This document shows positions 1 through 8,643 of a stretch of 55,693 nucleotides of DNA, in pieces. A model generated the notes under the pieces. That model saw nothing but the letters and a program-made list of their open reading frames with translations. It ran no database searches and was not told where the DNA came from. The first letter of the stretch is position 1. Each line of letters begins with the position of its first letter. The position numbers and the translations under genes are program-made. This DNA comes from CAZNNH01 sp964574335. GTDB lineage: Bacteria > Acidobacteriota > Vicinamibacteria > Fen-336. The DNA lies in assembly GCA_964574335.1 (NCBI GenBank), contig CAZNNH010000022.1, positions 1 through 55,693 on the forward strand, in the 5' to 3' direction.

Positions 1-709
1 CGTCCTCGGCCAGCTTGACCGCGCGGACCGAGTAGTCCCGCTCGTGGGAGACCTCGCTGGCCACCTGGACCAGGTGCAGGATCGGCTCGGAGACGAGCCG
101 CTGGAGGCGGTCCGAGAGCAGGTACGCCACCACCGCCGCGCCGGCCATGATCAGGATCGTGGTCAGCAGGTAGTTCCAGAGCCGGGTCTGCAGCTCGCTG
201 GTGTCGGTCTCCAGGTAGAGGCGTCCCGCCGGCTGGCTCTCCACGAAGAGCGAGCGCTGCAGGACCAGCTTGCCTGGGAGGAACGCGTAGCCGTCGTGGT
301 CGAGGGCGGGCTTCGCCGGAGGGCCGTCCTGGTCACCGCGCAGGTAGCTGGCCAGGAGCTGCCCCTCCGTCGTGTACAGCCGTGCCGACAGCACCCTCGG
401 CTGGGCCCTCAGCGTGGCCAGCGACTCGGATGCCGGCTCCTGCTCGTTGAACAGCATGAAGGCCGAGGCGTTGGCGTCGATCAGCCGGGCCAGCACCGTG
501 ATGTCCTCCACCATCCGCTTGCGCAGGGTGATGTGGTCGTAGGTGAAGAAGGCCGCCGCCGAGAGCAGGAAGACGACCGACGTGGTGAGCAGGATGATGA
601 CGATCAGCTTGCGCCGGATCGAGAGCCTGACTAGCAGCCGCTGTATGGTCCGTGCCGGCCGCCGCGTGGTCGCGGGAGCCGTCGCCGAGGCGCCCGAGCC
701 CCCGCTCAT
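1..709 (-). CDS. CHASE8-like/HAMP membrane sensor (N-terminal part, truncated by window edge)
   Basis: Only the first 236 codons lie in the window; the gene runs off the left edge. The product has a basic N-terminus, a membrane segment around residues 28-48, and a periplasmic stretch containing a 'LIDANASAFMLFN' motif typical of CHASE8-type sensor domains. A second membrane segment near residues 175-198 and the start of a HAMP linker (ending 'DYSVRAVKLAED') follow. This is how many hybrid histidine kinases and diguanylate cyclases begin; the output domain is not visible, so which one is unknown. ATG at 709 is the first start after the membrane-proximal basic region. The gene is divergent from the substrate-binding protein and TonB receptor genes, which suggests it senses the imported compound (inference). 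Confidence 0.75.
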   Translation of the reverse strand, partial: MSGGSGASATAPATTRRPARTIQRLLVRLSIRRKLIVIILLTTSVVFLLSAAAFFTYDHITLRKRMVEDITVLARLIDANASAFMLFNEQEPASESLATLRAQPRVLSARLYTTEGQLLASYLRGDQDGPPAKPALDHDGYAFLPGKLVLQRSLFVESQPAGRLYLETDTSELQTRLWNYLLTTILIMAGAAVVAYLLSDRLQRLVSEPILHLVQVASEVSHERDYSVRAVKLAED

Positions 710-819
710 TCGCGGCGCTCCGGATCACGCCGGTGGCGGGACCTCCGCTGCCGGCCCTCGGTGACAGGCATGGCGAAGGATATCCCGGCCGGCACGGCTC
801 GCGCCAGCGCCGCGGCGAA

Positions 820-1734
820 ATGCGCTATCCTCCCCGCATCGTGACCCGAGCGGCCAGCGGCGAGACAGCCCGGCGATCCGTACGGTGGGCGCTGCTGCTG
901 TGGGCGGCCTGGGCGGTCCCGAGTGCCGCGCCGGCAGAGGTGCTGGTCACCAGGCCGGGCCGCGGCGTGAACGAGCAGATCGCCGAGGCGCTGGCGGCGG
1001 CGGTCGGCCCGAGCCAGCTCCGGGTGGTGGAGCTGACCGGCGACCTGCCCGCAGACAGCGCGCGCGTTGCCCGCGAGACGGACGGCGAGCCGATCGTGTT
1101 CGCCCTCGGCCCGGACGCCACCGAGATCGTGGGTGAGGTCAAGGGACCGGCGGTGGTCTCGCTGCGGGTGCCGAACCCGGCCCGGGTGAGGACCGCCGGA
1201 GCCTACGTCTCGATCTACCCGCCGCTGGAGCAGGTGCTCACCTACGTGAGCAAGAACCTCAAGGCCCGCCGTGCCGGGCTGCTGTTCACGCCCGCCCAGA
1301 ACCGCGAGATCGCCCTGAGCTTCCTCAAGGCGGGCGAGGCAGTGGGGGTGACTGTGGTGCCGGTGCCGGTGAGCTCTTCGGGCGATCTGATCCGGCAGCT
1401 CAAGAAGGCCCTCCCCGAGATCGACGTGCTGCTGCTCGCCTTCGATCCCATCATCTTCGAGCGGCGCAGCTTGGAGTACGTGGTCAAGGAGGCGACCTCG
1501 GCGGGCAAGCCGACCATCGGCTTCCTCGAGGAGCTGACCAGCCACGGCGTCACGATCAGCATGGTCGCGCCCCCCGAGGCGGTGGCCGCGGCCGCCGTGG
1601 CGGCGGCCCGTGATCCGGTGCGGGTCGGCAAGAAGCGGGTCGAGGTGGGCGAGGCGGTGGTGGTGGTCTCGCGCAAGGCGGCCCGGGCGGTGGGGCTGGA
1701 TCCGGAGGCGATCGGTGCGCAGAGAACCCGCTGA
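820..1734 (+). CDS. ABC transporter substrate-binding protein (PF04392-like)
   Basis: A 304-residue protein with a Sec signal peptide ('WALLLWAAWAVPSAAPAE'). The body resembles the ABC_sub_bind family of orphan periplasmic components: 'VFALGPDATEIVG' near the start, a Rossmann-like 'RRAGLLFTPAQN' segment, then 'DVLLLAFDPIIFE' and 'KPTIGFLEEL'. The fold would bind a small ligand in the periplasm; no permease or ATPase is adjacent. The stop overlaps the start of the TonB receptor by 20 nt, implying one transcript. The start is ambiguous: ATG at 820 is annotated, but GTG at 841 is in frame and leaves a shorter signal peptide; neither has a clear ribosome-binding site. In other bacteria this family often sits beside TonB receptors and membrane sensors, as here. 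The ligand cannot be read from sequence. Confidence 0.8.
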   Translation: MRYPPRIVTRAASGETARRSVRWALLLWAAWAVPSAAPAEVLVTRPGRGVNEQIAEALAAAVGPSQLRVVELTGDLPADSARVARETDGEPIVFALGPDATEIVGEVKGPAVVSLRVPNPARVRTAGAYVSIYPPLEQVLTYVSKNLKARRAGLLFTPAQNREIALSFLKAGEAVGVTVVPVPVSSSGDLIRQLKKALPEIDVLLLAFDPIIFERRSLEYVVKEATSAGKPTIGFLEELTSHGVTISMVAPPEAVAAAAVAAARDPVRVGKKRVEVGEAVVVVSRKAARAVGLDPEAIGAQRTR

Positions 1735-3922
1735 GAAGGGCTTGCGAGCGCTGGCGCTGCTTCTGCTCCTGGCTCCGCCGGCGAGCGCCCAGGAGGGCGA
1801 CTTCTTCGAGCAGGTCTCCGACTACTTCAAGAGCGAGACCATCGAGGGGGTCTCGAAGCACGCCGAGGCGCCCACCGAGACCCCGGCCACGGTGACGATC
1901 ATCGGCCAGGAGGAGATCGCCCGCTACGGCTTCCGGACCCTGGCCGACGTTCTGAACTTCGCCTCGCTGGGCAGCTTCTCCGCCGACGACCGCCGCTACG
2001 AGCTGGTGGGGAGCCGTGGCCTCTTCGTCCTCGAGGACTTCAACAGCCGGATCCTGGTGATGCTCAACGGCCACTCGCTCAACGAGCCGTGGTCCAACTT
2101 CGCCGGGGTGGCGCGCTCGATGCTCCCCTCGCTGGAGCTGGTGGAGCGGATCGAGATCGTCTACGGGCCGTCCTCGCTCCTCTACGGCGGCCACAGCCTC
2201 TACGGGATCGTCAACGTCGTGACCCGCACCGGGGGCTCGTCGCCGGGGGCGCGGGTCAGCCTGAAGGGTGGAAGCTGGGGGACCTTCGAGGGGGTGGCCT
2301 CCTACGGGCGGGCCGGCATCCTGGGCGACGCCGAGGGCGGCGGCACGGATTGGAGCCTGCTGGCCTCGGGCGGCTACTACACGACCGAGGGCGAGGACCT
2401 CGACCTGCCGCGCTTCGACGTCTCGGGCACCGGCGACTACGAGGCGGTCGATCTCGAGGGCGGCACCGTCTGGGGCGGCCCTCAGCACGGGACCGACTTC
2501 GAGCGGGCGCCATTCGGCTTCCTGCACGCTCGGGTGGGCCACCTGTCGCTGCTGGCCAACGCGGCCTACCGGCGGAGGGGCATGCCGTTCTCTCCGTACT
2601 TCACCCTCTATGGCTCCAAGGACCAGTTCGTCCGCGACGGCAAGGCCTTCGCGGAGCTGAAGTGGGATCAGGAGCTCGGCCCGCAGCTCTCGCTCACCGC
2701 TCGAGTCTTCCATGATCGCTACAGCTACGACGAGCAGGACCCCTACGCCGACAGCTCGAGCTACGCCGCCACCGACCCGGACCAGCCCGGCTACAACTAT
2801 GTCGTCGACGCCGACTCCCGGGACAGCGGGGCCGAGCTGCGCCTCAGCTACCGCAAAGGGCCCCACTTCCTGACCATCGGGGGGGAGGTGCGCACCCGCC
2901 GCGTCGACAGCACGTCGATCCTCCGATTCTTCGACGGCCAGACCGCTCCGGACTCGACCCTGGAGAGGCGCGCCTCCGGCCGCTTCGCGGTCCTGTACGC
3001 CCAGGAGGAGTGGCGGCCCCTCGACCACTTCTCCTTCATCGTGGGAGGCAACTGGGCCTACACCAGCTCGCACTCGGCCGGCGCCCCGACCAAGACCACG
3101 GACAGCAAGGCGCTCCCGCGGCTGGCCGTGATCTACAAGCCGCGCCCTGACCTGTCCATCAAGGCCCTGTACGGGCAAGGGCTTCGCCCCCCGACCATCT
3201 TCGAGGCCGCGTACCCCGACTACCAGGCTCAGATCGACAACCCGGAGCTCCGGTCGGAGCGGATCGAGTCGTTCGAGGGCTCGGTGATCTGGAACGCCAG
3301 CCATCGCCTCTCCCTGCAGGCCTACGGCTTCGACTCCACGCTCAAGGGCCTGATCCAGGGGATCCAGATCGACGATGTCTCGGACATCCAGGGCGGGGTG
3401 GTGGGGCCGACCGGTGACCCCCAGGACCTGGTGGGAGAGGGCCTGCTGCAGTACCAGTCCACTGGCGACGTGCGCAGCAAGGGGGCCGGCCTCTCGGCGC
3501 GCTTCCGCGGCTACCTCACCCGCGGCTACCTCAACCTGGCCTGGGCGCGGGCCCGGATCGAGACGCCCGATGGTAGCCGCCAGGACCTGCCGGCGTCGTC
3601 CCGCTGGCTGGCGTCAGCGGGGCTCTCGCACGAGGTGGGGGCGTGGACCTTTTCGCTGGCCGGGCGCTACGTCGGCCCGCAGCCGCTGCACCCCAGCTTC
3701 GTCGGCCATCCGCTCTACGGTGACGGGACCGCCGGGGACTTCGTGGAGGCGATGGCCCGCATCCGCTACACGACCTTCCTGGTCTATCCGGTCACCTTCA
3801 ACCTGGACGTGCGGAACCTATCCGGCCGGGGGTACGAGATCGCCGCCAGCCCCGTCTTCGCTCTGCCGCGTCTGCCCATCCGCGGACGGCAGATCCTGCT
3901 GGGCGCGGAGATCCGGTTCTAG
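1715..3922 (+). CDS. TonB-dependent outer-membrane receptor
   Basis: A 735-residue outer-membrane receptor. The GTG start at 1715 gives a clean signal peptide ('GLRALALLLLLAPPASA') and overlaps the upstream gene by 20 nt, so it is probably translationally coupled. After the signal comes a plug domain ('ETPATVTIIGQEEIARYG', 'ILVMLNGHSLNEP', 'RIEIVYGPSSLLYGGH'), then a long beta-barrel rich in aromatic and glycine residues, ending with the terminal phenylalanine ('ILLGAEIRF') used for BAM-dependent insertion. Length is normal for the family. Together with the periplasmic binding protein it would form a TonB-energised uptake route. Which substrate is not evident; vitamin, siderophore and oligosaccharide receptors all share this plug. 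Confidence 0.92.
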   Translation: MRREPAEKGLRALALLLLLAPPASAQEGDFFEQVSDYFKSETIEGVSKHAEAPTETPATVTIIGQEEIARYGFRTLADVLNFASLGSFSADDRRYELVGSRGLFVLEDFNSRILVMLNGHSLNEPWSNFAGVARSMLPSLELVERIEIVYGPSSLLYGGHSLYGIVNVVTRTGGSSPGARVSLKGGSWGTFEGVASYGRAGILGDAEGGGTDWSLLASGGYYTTEGEDLDLPRFDVSGTGDYEAVDLEGGTVWGGPQHGTDFERAPFGFLHARVGHLSLLANAAYRRRGMPFSPYFTLYGSKDQFVRDGKAFAELKWDQELGPQLSLTARVFHDRYSYDEQDPYADSSSYAATDPDQPGYNYVVDADSRDSGAELRLSYRKGPHFLTIGGEVRTRRVDSTSILRFFDGQTAPDSTLERRASGRFAVLYAQEEWRPLDHFSFIVGGNWAYTSSHSAGAPTKTTDSKALPRLAVIYKPRPDLSIKALYGQGLRPPTIFEAAYPDYQAQIDNPELRSERIESFEGSVIWNASHRLSLQAYGFDSTLKGLIQGIQIDDVSDIQGGVVGPTGDPQDLVGEGLLQYQSTGDVRSKGAGLSARFRGYLTRGYLNLAWARARIETPDGSRQDLPASSRWLASAGLSHEVGAWTFSLAGRYVGPQPLHPSFVGHPLYGDGTAGDFVEAMARIRYTTFLVYPVTFNLDVRNLSGRGYEIAASPVFALPRLPIRGRQILLGAEIRF

Positions 3923-3925
3923 GCC

Positions 3926-5224
3926 ATGGGCGGCGAAGGGATGCGACCGCCGAGACGCGGGGACCTCGAGGTCGAGCTGGCCCGGCTGCGGGCCCTGGTG
4001 GAGGCGGCGGAGCGCGTCCACCAAAGCCTCGACCTCGACCAGCTCCTCGACAACATCCTCCACGCCTCCACGTCCAACGTGGGCGCGGTCCGAGGAACGG
4101 TCTACGTCTGCGACGACTCCCGGCGCGAGCTGTGGTCGCGGGTCACCTCCGGCACCGAGCGGCTCGAGATCCGCCTTCCCTACGGCCAGGGGCTGGCCGG
4201 CTCGGTGGCGGAGACAGGCCAGCCGCTGCGCGTCGACGACGTGCGGACGCACCCGCTCTTCGACCCGGCGGTCGACCGCCGCTCCGGCTTCACCACCCAG
4301 AACACGCTGTGCGTGCCGATCCGGGACCGCACCGGCCGGACCGTCGCCGTGCTCCAGCTCCTCAACAAGCCCGGCGGCTTCACCGACGCCGACACCGAGT
4401 TCCTGGAGCGGATGGGGACCCACGTCGCCCAGGCGCTGGCCAACGCCCAGGCCCAGCAGGTGATGCGGGAGCGGGAGCGCCTGCTCAAGGAGCTGGAGCT
4501 GGCCGAGCGGATCCAGCAGCTCCTGCTGCCGAGCCGGCTGCCCGAGCTGCCCGGCTATGACCTGGCGGCCAAGATGGTCTCGTCGCGGCAGGTCGGCGGC
4601 GACTACTACGACGCGGTGCCGCTCGCCGGCGGCGCCACCCTGCTGGTGCTGGCGGACGTCTCCGGCAAGGGGGTGGCGGCGGCGCTGGTGATGTCCAACC
4701 TGCAGGCCGCCCTGTGGGCGGTGGCCGACCTCGGGATGGACCTCTCGCGGCTGGCCGCCCACCTGAGCGACGTCCTCTTCAGCCGCCTGGAAGGCAGCCG
4801 GTACGTCACCGCGGTGCTGGTGCGCCTGGAGGCGAACGGCGGCCGGGCCACCTACGTGAACGCCGGCCATCCGCCGGCGCTGCTGCTGGGTCCCGGGAGT
4901 CCCGCTCGCTACGCCGCCACCGGCCCGCCGATCGGAATGCTGCCGGGCTCGGCCTACGAGGAGGGAGATCTCCACCTCGACCCGGGCGCGACGCTGCTCC
5001 TCTACTCGGACGGGCTCAGCGAAGCTGCCGACCAGGACGACAAGGAGCTGGGCGTGGCCGGGGTGGAGGGGATCCTCGCCGCCCAGATGGGACGGCCGGT
5101 GGGGGAGATGGCCGATTCTCTCCTCGCCACGGTGGACGCCTACAGCCAGGGGGGGCCGGACCGGGACGACCGCACGCTGGTGCTGGTCCGTCGCCGAGAG
5201 GGGGCCGAGCGGGCCTCCCGTTGA
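3926..5224 (+). CDS. GAF domain / PP2C (SpoIIE-RsbU type) protein phosphatase
   Basis: A 432-residue cytoplasmic phosphatase. Residues about 35-175 form a GAF domain, followed by a short helical linker ('ERERLLKELELAERIQQLLL') and a SpoIIE/RsbU-type PP2C domain (about 210-425). The metal-binding acidic motifs are present: 'VGGDYYD', 'LADVSGKG', 'LYSDGLSEA' and a terminal 'DRDDRTL'. RsbU-type enzymes dephosphorylate anti-anti-sigma factors; no such partner is adjacent. The start lies 3 nt after the TonB receptor stop, so it belongs to the same operon; ATG 3941 is an alternative. The last 75 nt of the gene and about 14 nt beyond the stop are duplicated at 7604-7692, on the far side of the following two genes. 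Confidence 0.88.
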   Translation: MGGEGMRPPRRGDLEVELARLRALVEAAERVHQSLDLDQLLDNILHASTSNVGAVRGTVYVCDDSRRELWSRVTSGTERLEIRLPYGQGLAGSVAETGQPLRVDDVRTHPLFDPAVDRRSGFTTQNTLCVPIRDRTGRTVAVLQLLNKPGGFTDADTEFLERMGTHVAQALANAQAQQVMRERERLLKELELAERIQQLLLPSRLPELPGYDLAAKMVSSRQVGGDYYDAVPLAGGATLLVLADVSGKGVAAALVMSNLQAALWAVADLGMDLSRLAAHLSDVLFSRLEGSRYVTAVLVRLEANGGRATYVNAGHPPALLLGPGSPARYAATGPPIGMLPGSAYEEGDLHLDPGATLLLYSDGLSEAADQDDKELGVAGVEGILAAQMGRPVGEMADSLLATVDAYSQGGPDRDDRTLVLVRRREGAERASR

Positions 5225-5238
5225 GCTGGACGCGGCCC
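5151..5238 (+). repeat. Left direct repeat flanking the Imm49/AAA islet (3' end of the PP2C gene)
   Basis: This 88-bp segment covers the last codons and stop of the PP2C phosphatase gene plus about 14 nt downstream. A copy in the same orientation lies at 7604-7692. Aligned by eye the two share about 85% of bases, with one single-base indel, and the similarity continues past the stop codon, so it is not only protein-level conservation. Together they bracket about 2.4 kb holding the Imm49-like gene and the AAA ATPase. Confidence 0.75.
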
Positions 5239-5334
5239 GGGCACCGCCGTTGGGGGCCGAGTGACGAGAAGACGCTCCTCAACCGGGGACGTTGAGATCA
5301 AGGCCGTTGGCGACGAGCTGTCTGCGGTTCTCCC

Positions 5335-6215
5335 ATGACGATTCGGTCGCATCGGTTGCTTGAGCACGGTCACTTCGAGGACCTCTGGAGACGCCGTGGC
5401 GACATGATCAACAGGATCCTCGAACTGGTGCGGAGCGGGGAAGGGAATTTCCAGGGCTGCTACAGGGGATTGATGTGCGACAGCCTAGATCGGGGTTGCA
5501 TCGCCCTGATCCTCGGAATGCCGGACAGGGAGGCGGTGGCCGAGTTCCGGAAGGCCGTCGAGTTCGGCGTCACGCTGCTGACGGGCCGTGGGACGAGCCA
5601 TCCGTTTCGGTCGTTCGAGATGCGGGTGAACGTCTCGAGGGTGGCTACGAGCTGACAGGGATTCACGAGAAACCGCAGCCGGCAGGGCCACGCCCCTTGG
5701 ATCCTGGCTACTTCAACCTTGCCTTCGCCACACTGGTGGCGTTCGGGGGGCGAGAGGAGTGGCGCATTGCGGCCGGGTATCCTGAGACAGGGTACCGCAA
5801 CCCGAACGTGACGATCGACGAGGCGTTCTACACCGAGATCCGGGCCGTCAAGGCTTGGCTGCAAGGGGACGAGGACTTGGCCCGGAGGGAAGGGCAGAAG
5901 GCGGTGAAGACCTGTCACGAGGCCGTGCAGCGACCCGGGTACCGGGCCTTTCTCTCGCTCGTCGACAACGACCAGGTGAGCTTCTGTGAGCACCTGGGCG
6001 ATCGCGTGAAGGGCTACAAGAAGCAGTACCAGCGCGGTCCCAACAGCCCGGAGGGCTTCGTGTTCCTGTTCGGCCTGGCGCTGTGTCGCCTCGCACAGGA
6101 GCGGGGGATGTCCGTCGAAGACGGAGCGTATCTTCCGGTTCGCCTTCTGCCGAGCTTTCCGGGTACGGAGCTCTATGGCGCTGAGATGGGTCTTGGAGCC
6201 AGCTCCTACCGATAG
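5335..6215 (+). pseudogene. Imm49-like immunity protein gene, split by a frameshift
   Basis: Two reading frames join to one plausible protein. The first (from ATG 5335, stop at 5655) covers the N-terminal third and ends in 'FRSFEMRVNVSR'. The second, one frame back, continues from about 5640 with 'GGYELTGIHEKPQ' to the stop at 6215. A single missing base around 5635-5645 would repair it. The C-terminal part ('YFNLAFATLVAFGG', 'YRNPNVTIDEAFY', 'FGLALCRLAQERG', 'YLPVRLLP') matches my memory of the Imm49 immunity family, which protects cells from polymorphic toxins; this is recognition, not a search. No cognate toxin gene is adjacent. The break could be a sequencing error or real decay. Confidence 0.55.
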
Positions 6216-6327
6216 GTATTCCCGACGGCCCGACACCGCCGCGGGGGGCCGGGCAGCCGGTGGGGGAGATGGTCGGGATTCACCGCATGGCGAGCCGATC
6301 GATCGGGGAGGCGATCACGGCGGGGGA

Positions 6328-7518
6328 TCAACGTCTCCAGTCGTCCCCCGGCATGATCCGGTGCATGAACTCGTCGAAAAGCGGCACGGTGAACGCCGTG
6401 TCGCCATGGCTTGGGCTCCAGACCATGCCCTTCGCGATGATCTGGCTTCTCGTCGGGCCTAGGGAGGTCACCTTGCGGTGGAGCTGGTCGGCGATGTCTC
6501 CCGAGCGATGTGGCCCGGGCCCCAGTTCGGCCATTGCACGCAGGTAGCGCTTCTCGGCCGGGGTCAGTCTGTCGAAGCGCACGCGGAAGAAGCTCGTGTC
6601 GAGCGCAGCTATCGCGAGCTGGGAGGCCCGCTCCACGTCCGCGCGCGTGATGGGAGAGGCCGCCGCGGCATCCCAGGACTGCTTGCCCCACTCCTGGAGG
6701 AAGTAGGGGTAGCATTGCGTCTCCGCGATGATGCTCAGAACGGCGTCCTCGTCGATCATGACGCCCAGGTCCGCGGCGGGTTTGGCAATGGCGCTCCTCG
6801 CCGCGTCGCTCGTGAGCGGCCCCACCTCCGGGAAGTCAAACAGGCGCTCGGCGTAGGACTTCGCCCGCCCCATCTGCCCGCGGAGCTGAGGCAAACCCGC
6901 CCCGACGAGAACCATGGGCAACTCCCGCTGGGCGGCGCGGTGGAGTGCCGTGATCAACGCCGCGAGCTGCTCTTCTTCCACGTACTGCAGCTCGTCGATG
7001 AAGAGCGCGCAGGCTGTCTTCGCCTTCGCGGCCGCGGCCCCTGCGACCTCGAACAGTGCCTGGAGGTCCTGCTCGAGGTCACCATTATCGGCAAGACCTG
7101 GTTCAGGCTCGTAGTCGATGCCAACTTGGATGTCCGCGTACTTGACCTTGAGCGCCCGCGTGAACCCTGCGAGACCCCGGAGCGCACGGATGGCCAGGTC
7201 TCTGGCTCGTTCGCGACGAGAGAGCCGCAGCAGCGCCAGCCGCAGCTGGGGCGAGAGCATCGCAGGCAGCGAGCGCCCCTCCGGAGCCTCGATGCGAGCC
7301 GTCTCGATGTCGCTCGCCTCGGCGCCGCGACGCATGCGATCCAGCAGCACGGTCTTCCCGACACCCCGCAGGCCCACCATCAGGACGCTCTTGGTGGGTC
7401 GCCGTCGGCGAACCCGCTCGAGGGCCACGCGGACCTTCTCCAACAGCTCATCGCGTCCCGACAGCTCGGGGGGCGGCGTTCCGGCGCCGGGGGCGAACGG
7501 GTTCGAGACTGGATCCAC
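6328..7518 (-). CDS. AAA/STAND-type P-loop ATPase
   Basis: A 396-residue soluble ATPase. The Walker A motif is 'GLRGVGKT' near residue 50 and Walker B is 'ALFIDELQYVEEE', followed by 'ELPMVLVGAGLPQL', a typical sensor strand of Orc1/Cdc6- and STAND-like ATPases. The C-terminal part ('LTPAEKRYLRAMAELG' onward) looks like a winged-helix domain. The GTG at 7518 starts the protein immediately before the conserved 'GRDELLEKVRVAL' helix. Similar single-gene ATPases occur as accessory genes in many soil bacteria; their role is not established, and defence or phage-related functions are only a possibility. It converges with the Imm49-like gene and both lie between the direct repeats at 5151-5238 and 7604-7692. 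Confidence 0.8.
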   Translation of the reverse strand: MDPVSNPFAPGAGTPPPELSGRDELLEKVRVALERVRRRRPTKSVLMVGLRGVGKTVLLDRMRRGAEASDIETARIEAPEGRSLPAMLSPQLRLALLRLSRRERARDLAIRALRGLAGFTRALKVKYADIQVGIDYEPEPGLADNGDLEQDLQALFEVAGAAAAKAKTACALFIDELQYVEEEQLAALITALHRAAQRELPMVLVGAGLPQLRGQMGRAKSYAERLFDFPEVGPLTSDAARSAIAKPAADLGVMIDEDAVLSIIAETQCYPYFLQEWGKQSWDAAAASPITRADVERASQLAIAALDTSFFRVRFDRLTPAEKRYLRAMAELGPGPHRSGDIADQLHRKVTSLGPTRSQIIAKGMVWSPSHGDTAFTVPLFDEFMHRIMPGDDWRR

Positions 7519-7580
7519 GGCCGGAGTTTAGGTCAATGTTAGGCAGATTACAAGCGGCGGATAATACGCAAAAACTCGCT

Positions 7581-8231
7581 CTAATCTGACTCCGGCGGGA
7601 CGGCGGGGCCAGATCGGGACGACCGTACGCTGGTTCTGGTCCGCCGCCGAGAGGGGAACCGATCGGGCCAGCCGTTGACCTGGACGCGACCGGCCAGGTC
7701 GATGCGGACCTCCAGCCGCTGCTCGTTCCGTCCGCCCGCTCCCAGCTCGATGGTCGCGGAGTAGCGACCGGAGAGGTAGTGGAAGCGCTGGTTGGCGGAG
7801 CCCACCCACCGCCGCCGCGTCTCGGGGCGGGCCGCGTCGAACCGCCCGTCGATCAGGAGGTCGGTAGCCATCAGGACGTCCCGAACCGCAGGATCGGTCC
7901 GCTCTTGCAGCTCGAGCAGCGAAAACCCCGTGAAGACGATCACGCCGAGGCCCCGCTCCCGAACGCCCCGGACGAAGGGCGAAAGCGCCTGGGCCTGATC
8001 GAAGGGCTCGCCGCCCAGGACCGACACCCCATCGATCTCGGCCCTCGCGCCCACAACCTCTCGCAGCAGCGTGGCCACGTGCACGCTCTCCCCGCCCGCT
8101 GGGTCGAAGAGGTGGGGGTTGCAGCACCCCGGGCAGCGTAGCGAGCACCCCTGCAGCCACAGGGCATACCGCTCCCCGGGGCCTTCCGCCGCCGTCGGCC
8201 ACAGCCGAGCGCCCACCCGCAGACTCGTCAT
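7581..8231 (-). CDS. 4Fe-4S single-cluster, NrdG/radical-SAM-activase-like protein
   Basis: A 216-residue protein with the short radical-SAM layout of activating enzymes. It has 'YALWLQGCSLRCPGCCNP' (a C-x3-C-x2-C iron-sulfur ligand set), then 'GVSVLGGEPFDQ' (SAM-binding GGEP) and 'GLGVIVFTGFS'. NrdG and pyruvate-formate-lyase activase have the same order. The target protein is unknown and no glycyl-radical enzyme is nearby. In my recollection of related genomes such proteins sit with Ycf46-like ATPases and DUF1257/DUF2997 genes, as here. The last about 25 residues are antisense to a remnant of the PP2C phosphatase gene, so the original C-terminus has probably been replaced. The start is 1 nt after the PIN toxin stop. 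Confidence 0.75.
   Translation of the reverse strand: MTSLRVGARLWPTAAEGPGERYALWLQGCSLRCPGCCNPHLFDPAGGESVHVATLLREVVGARAEIDGVSVLGGEPFDQAQALSPFVRGVRERGLGVIVFTGFSLLELQERTDPAVRDVLMATDLLIDGRFDAARPETRRRWVGSANQRFHYLSGRYSATIELGAGGRNEQRLEVRIDLAGRVQVNGWPDRFPSRRRTRTSVRSSRSGPAVPPESD
7604..7692 (+). pseudogene. Remnant of the 3' end of a PP2C phosphatase gene (right direct repeat)
   Basis: This stretch repeats the end of the phosphatase gene at 5151-5238, including codons for 'DRDDRTLVLVRRREG' and the post-stop sequence, with about 85% identity and a 1-nt insertion that breaks the frame. It lies within the 3' end of the radical-SAM-like gene on the other strand. No other part of a phosphatase gene is present here. 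Confidence 0.7.
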
Positions 8232-8232
8232 C

Positions 8233-8643
8233 TCACCGCGGACGTCTCAGCCGCTCGACGAGCTCGCGTGCCGTCAGGACAGGGACGTCGCCGCGGCTGC
8301 GGGGCGGGAAGTGCCTGAGGTTTCCGGTGACCAACACGCCGGCGGTGGCCGCGGCGACCGCCAAGAAGGGCTCGTCGTCGGGGTCAGGCAGGGCCACTGG
8401 GCAGGGCGGGGTGGCCACGACCTGGAAGCCGAACTCATCGATCGCGTTGAGCAGATCAGCGACGGCCTTCGGAGAGAACCGGAGCTCCGGGCGGCGCAGA
8501 ACATCTTCGTACTCCTCGCGAATCGCCATGTCGAGGGCAAGCTCCAGGTCTCCCGCGAGGACGGCTTCGATGATCCAGGCCGGTGGCCCGGAGGCGGACA
8601 ACAAGCCGGCCACCAGGACGTTGGTGTCGAGGACGATCCTCAT
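8233..8643 (-). CDS. PIN-domain toxin (COG1569-type VapC-like ribonuclease)
   Basis: A 136-residue PIN-family protein, predicted to be a Mg-dependent RNase toxin. The conserved acidic residues are visible: 'MRIVLDTNVLVAGLL' (first Asp), 'REEYEDVL' (Glu), 'LPDPDDEPFLAVAAA' (Asp pair) and 'LVTGNLRHF'. Length and order match the COG1569 subgroup. Its ATG overlaps the antitoxin stop by 4 nt, a usual sign of translational coupling. The radical-SAM-like gene starts 1 nt after its stop, so it may be read from the same transcript. Confidence 0.88.
   Translation of the reverse strand: MRIVLDTNVLVAGLLSASGPPAWIIEAVLAGDLELALDMAIREEYEDVLRRPELRFSPKAVADLLNAIDEFGFQVVATPPCPVALPDPDDEPFLAVAAATAGVLVTGNLRHFPPRSRGDVPVLTARELVERLRRPR

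Noticed and set aside
1556..3304. 582-codon minus-strand frame opposite the TonB receptor
   Set aside because: It is a shadow of the receptor; the receptor has a signal peptide, plug and terminal phenylalanine.
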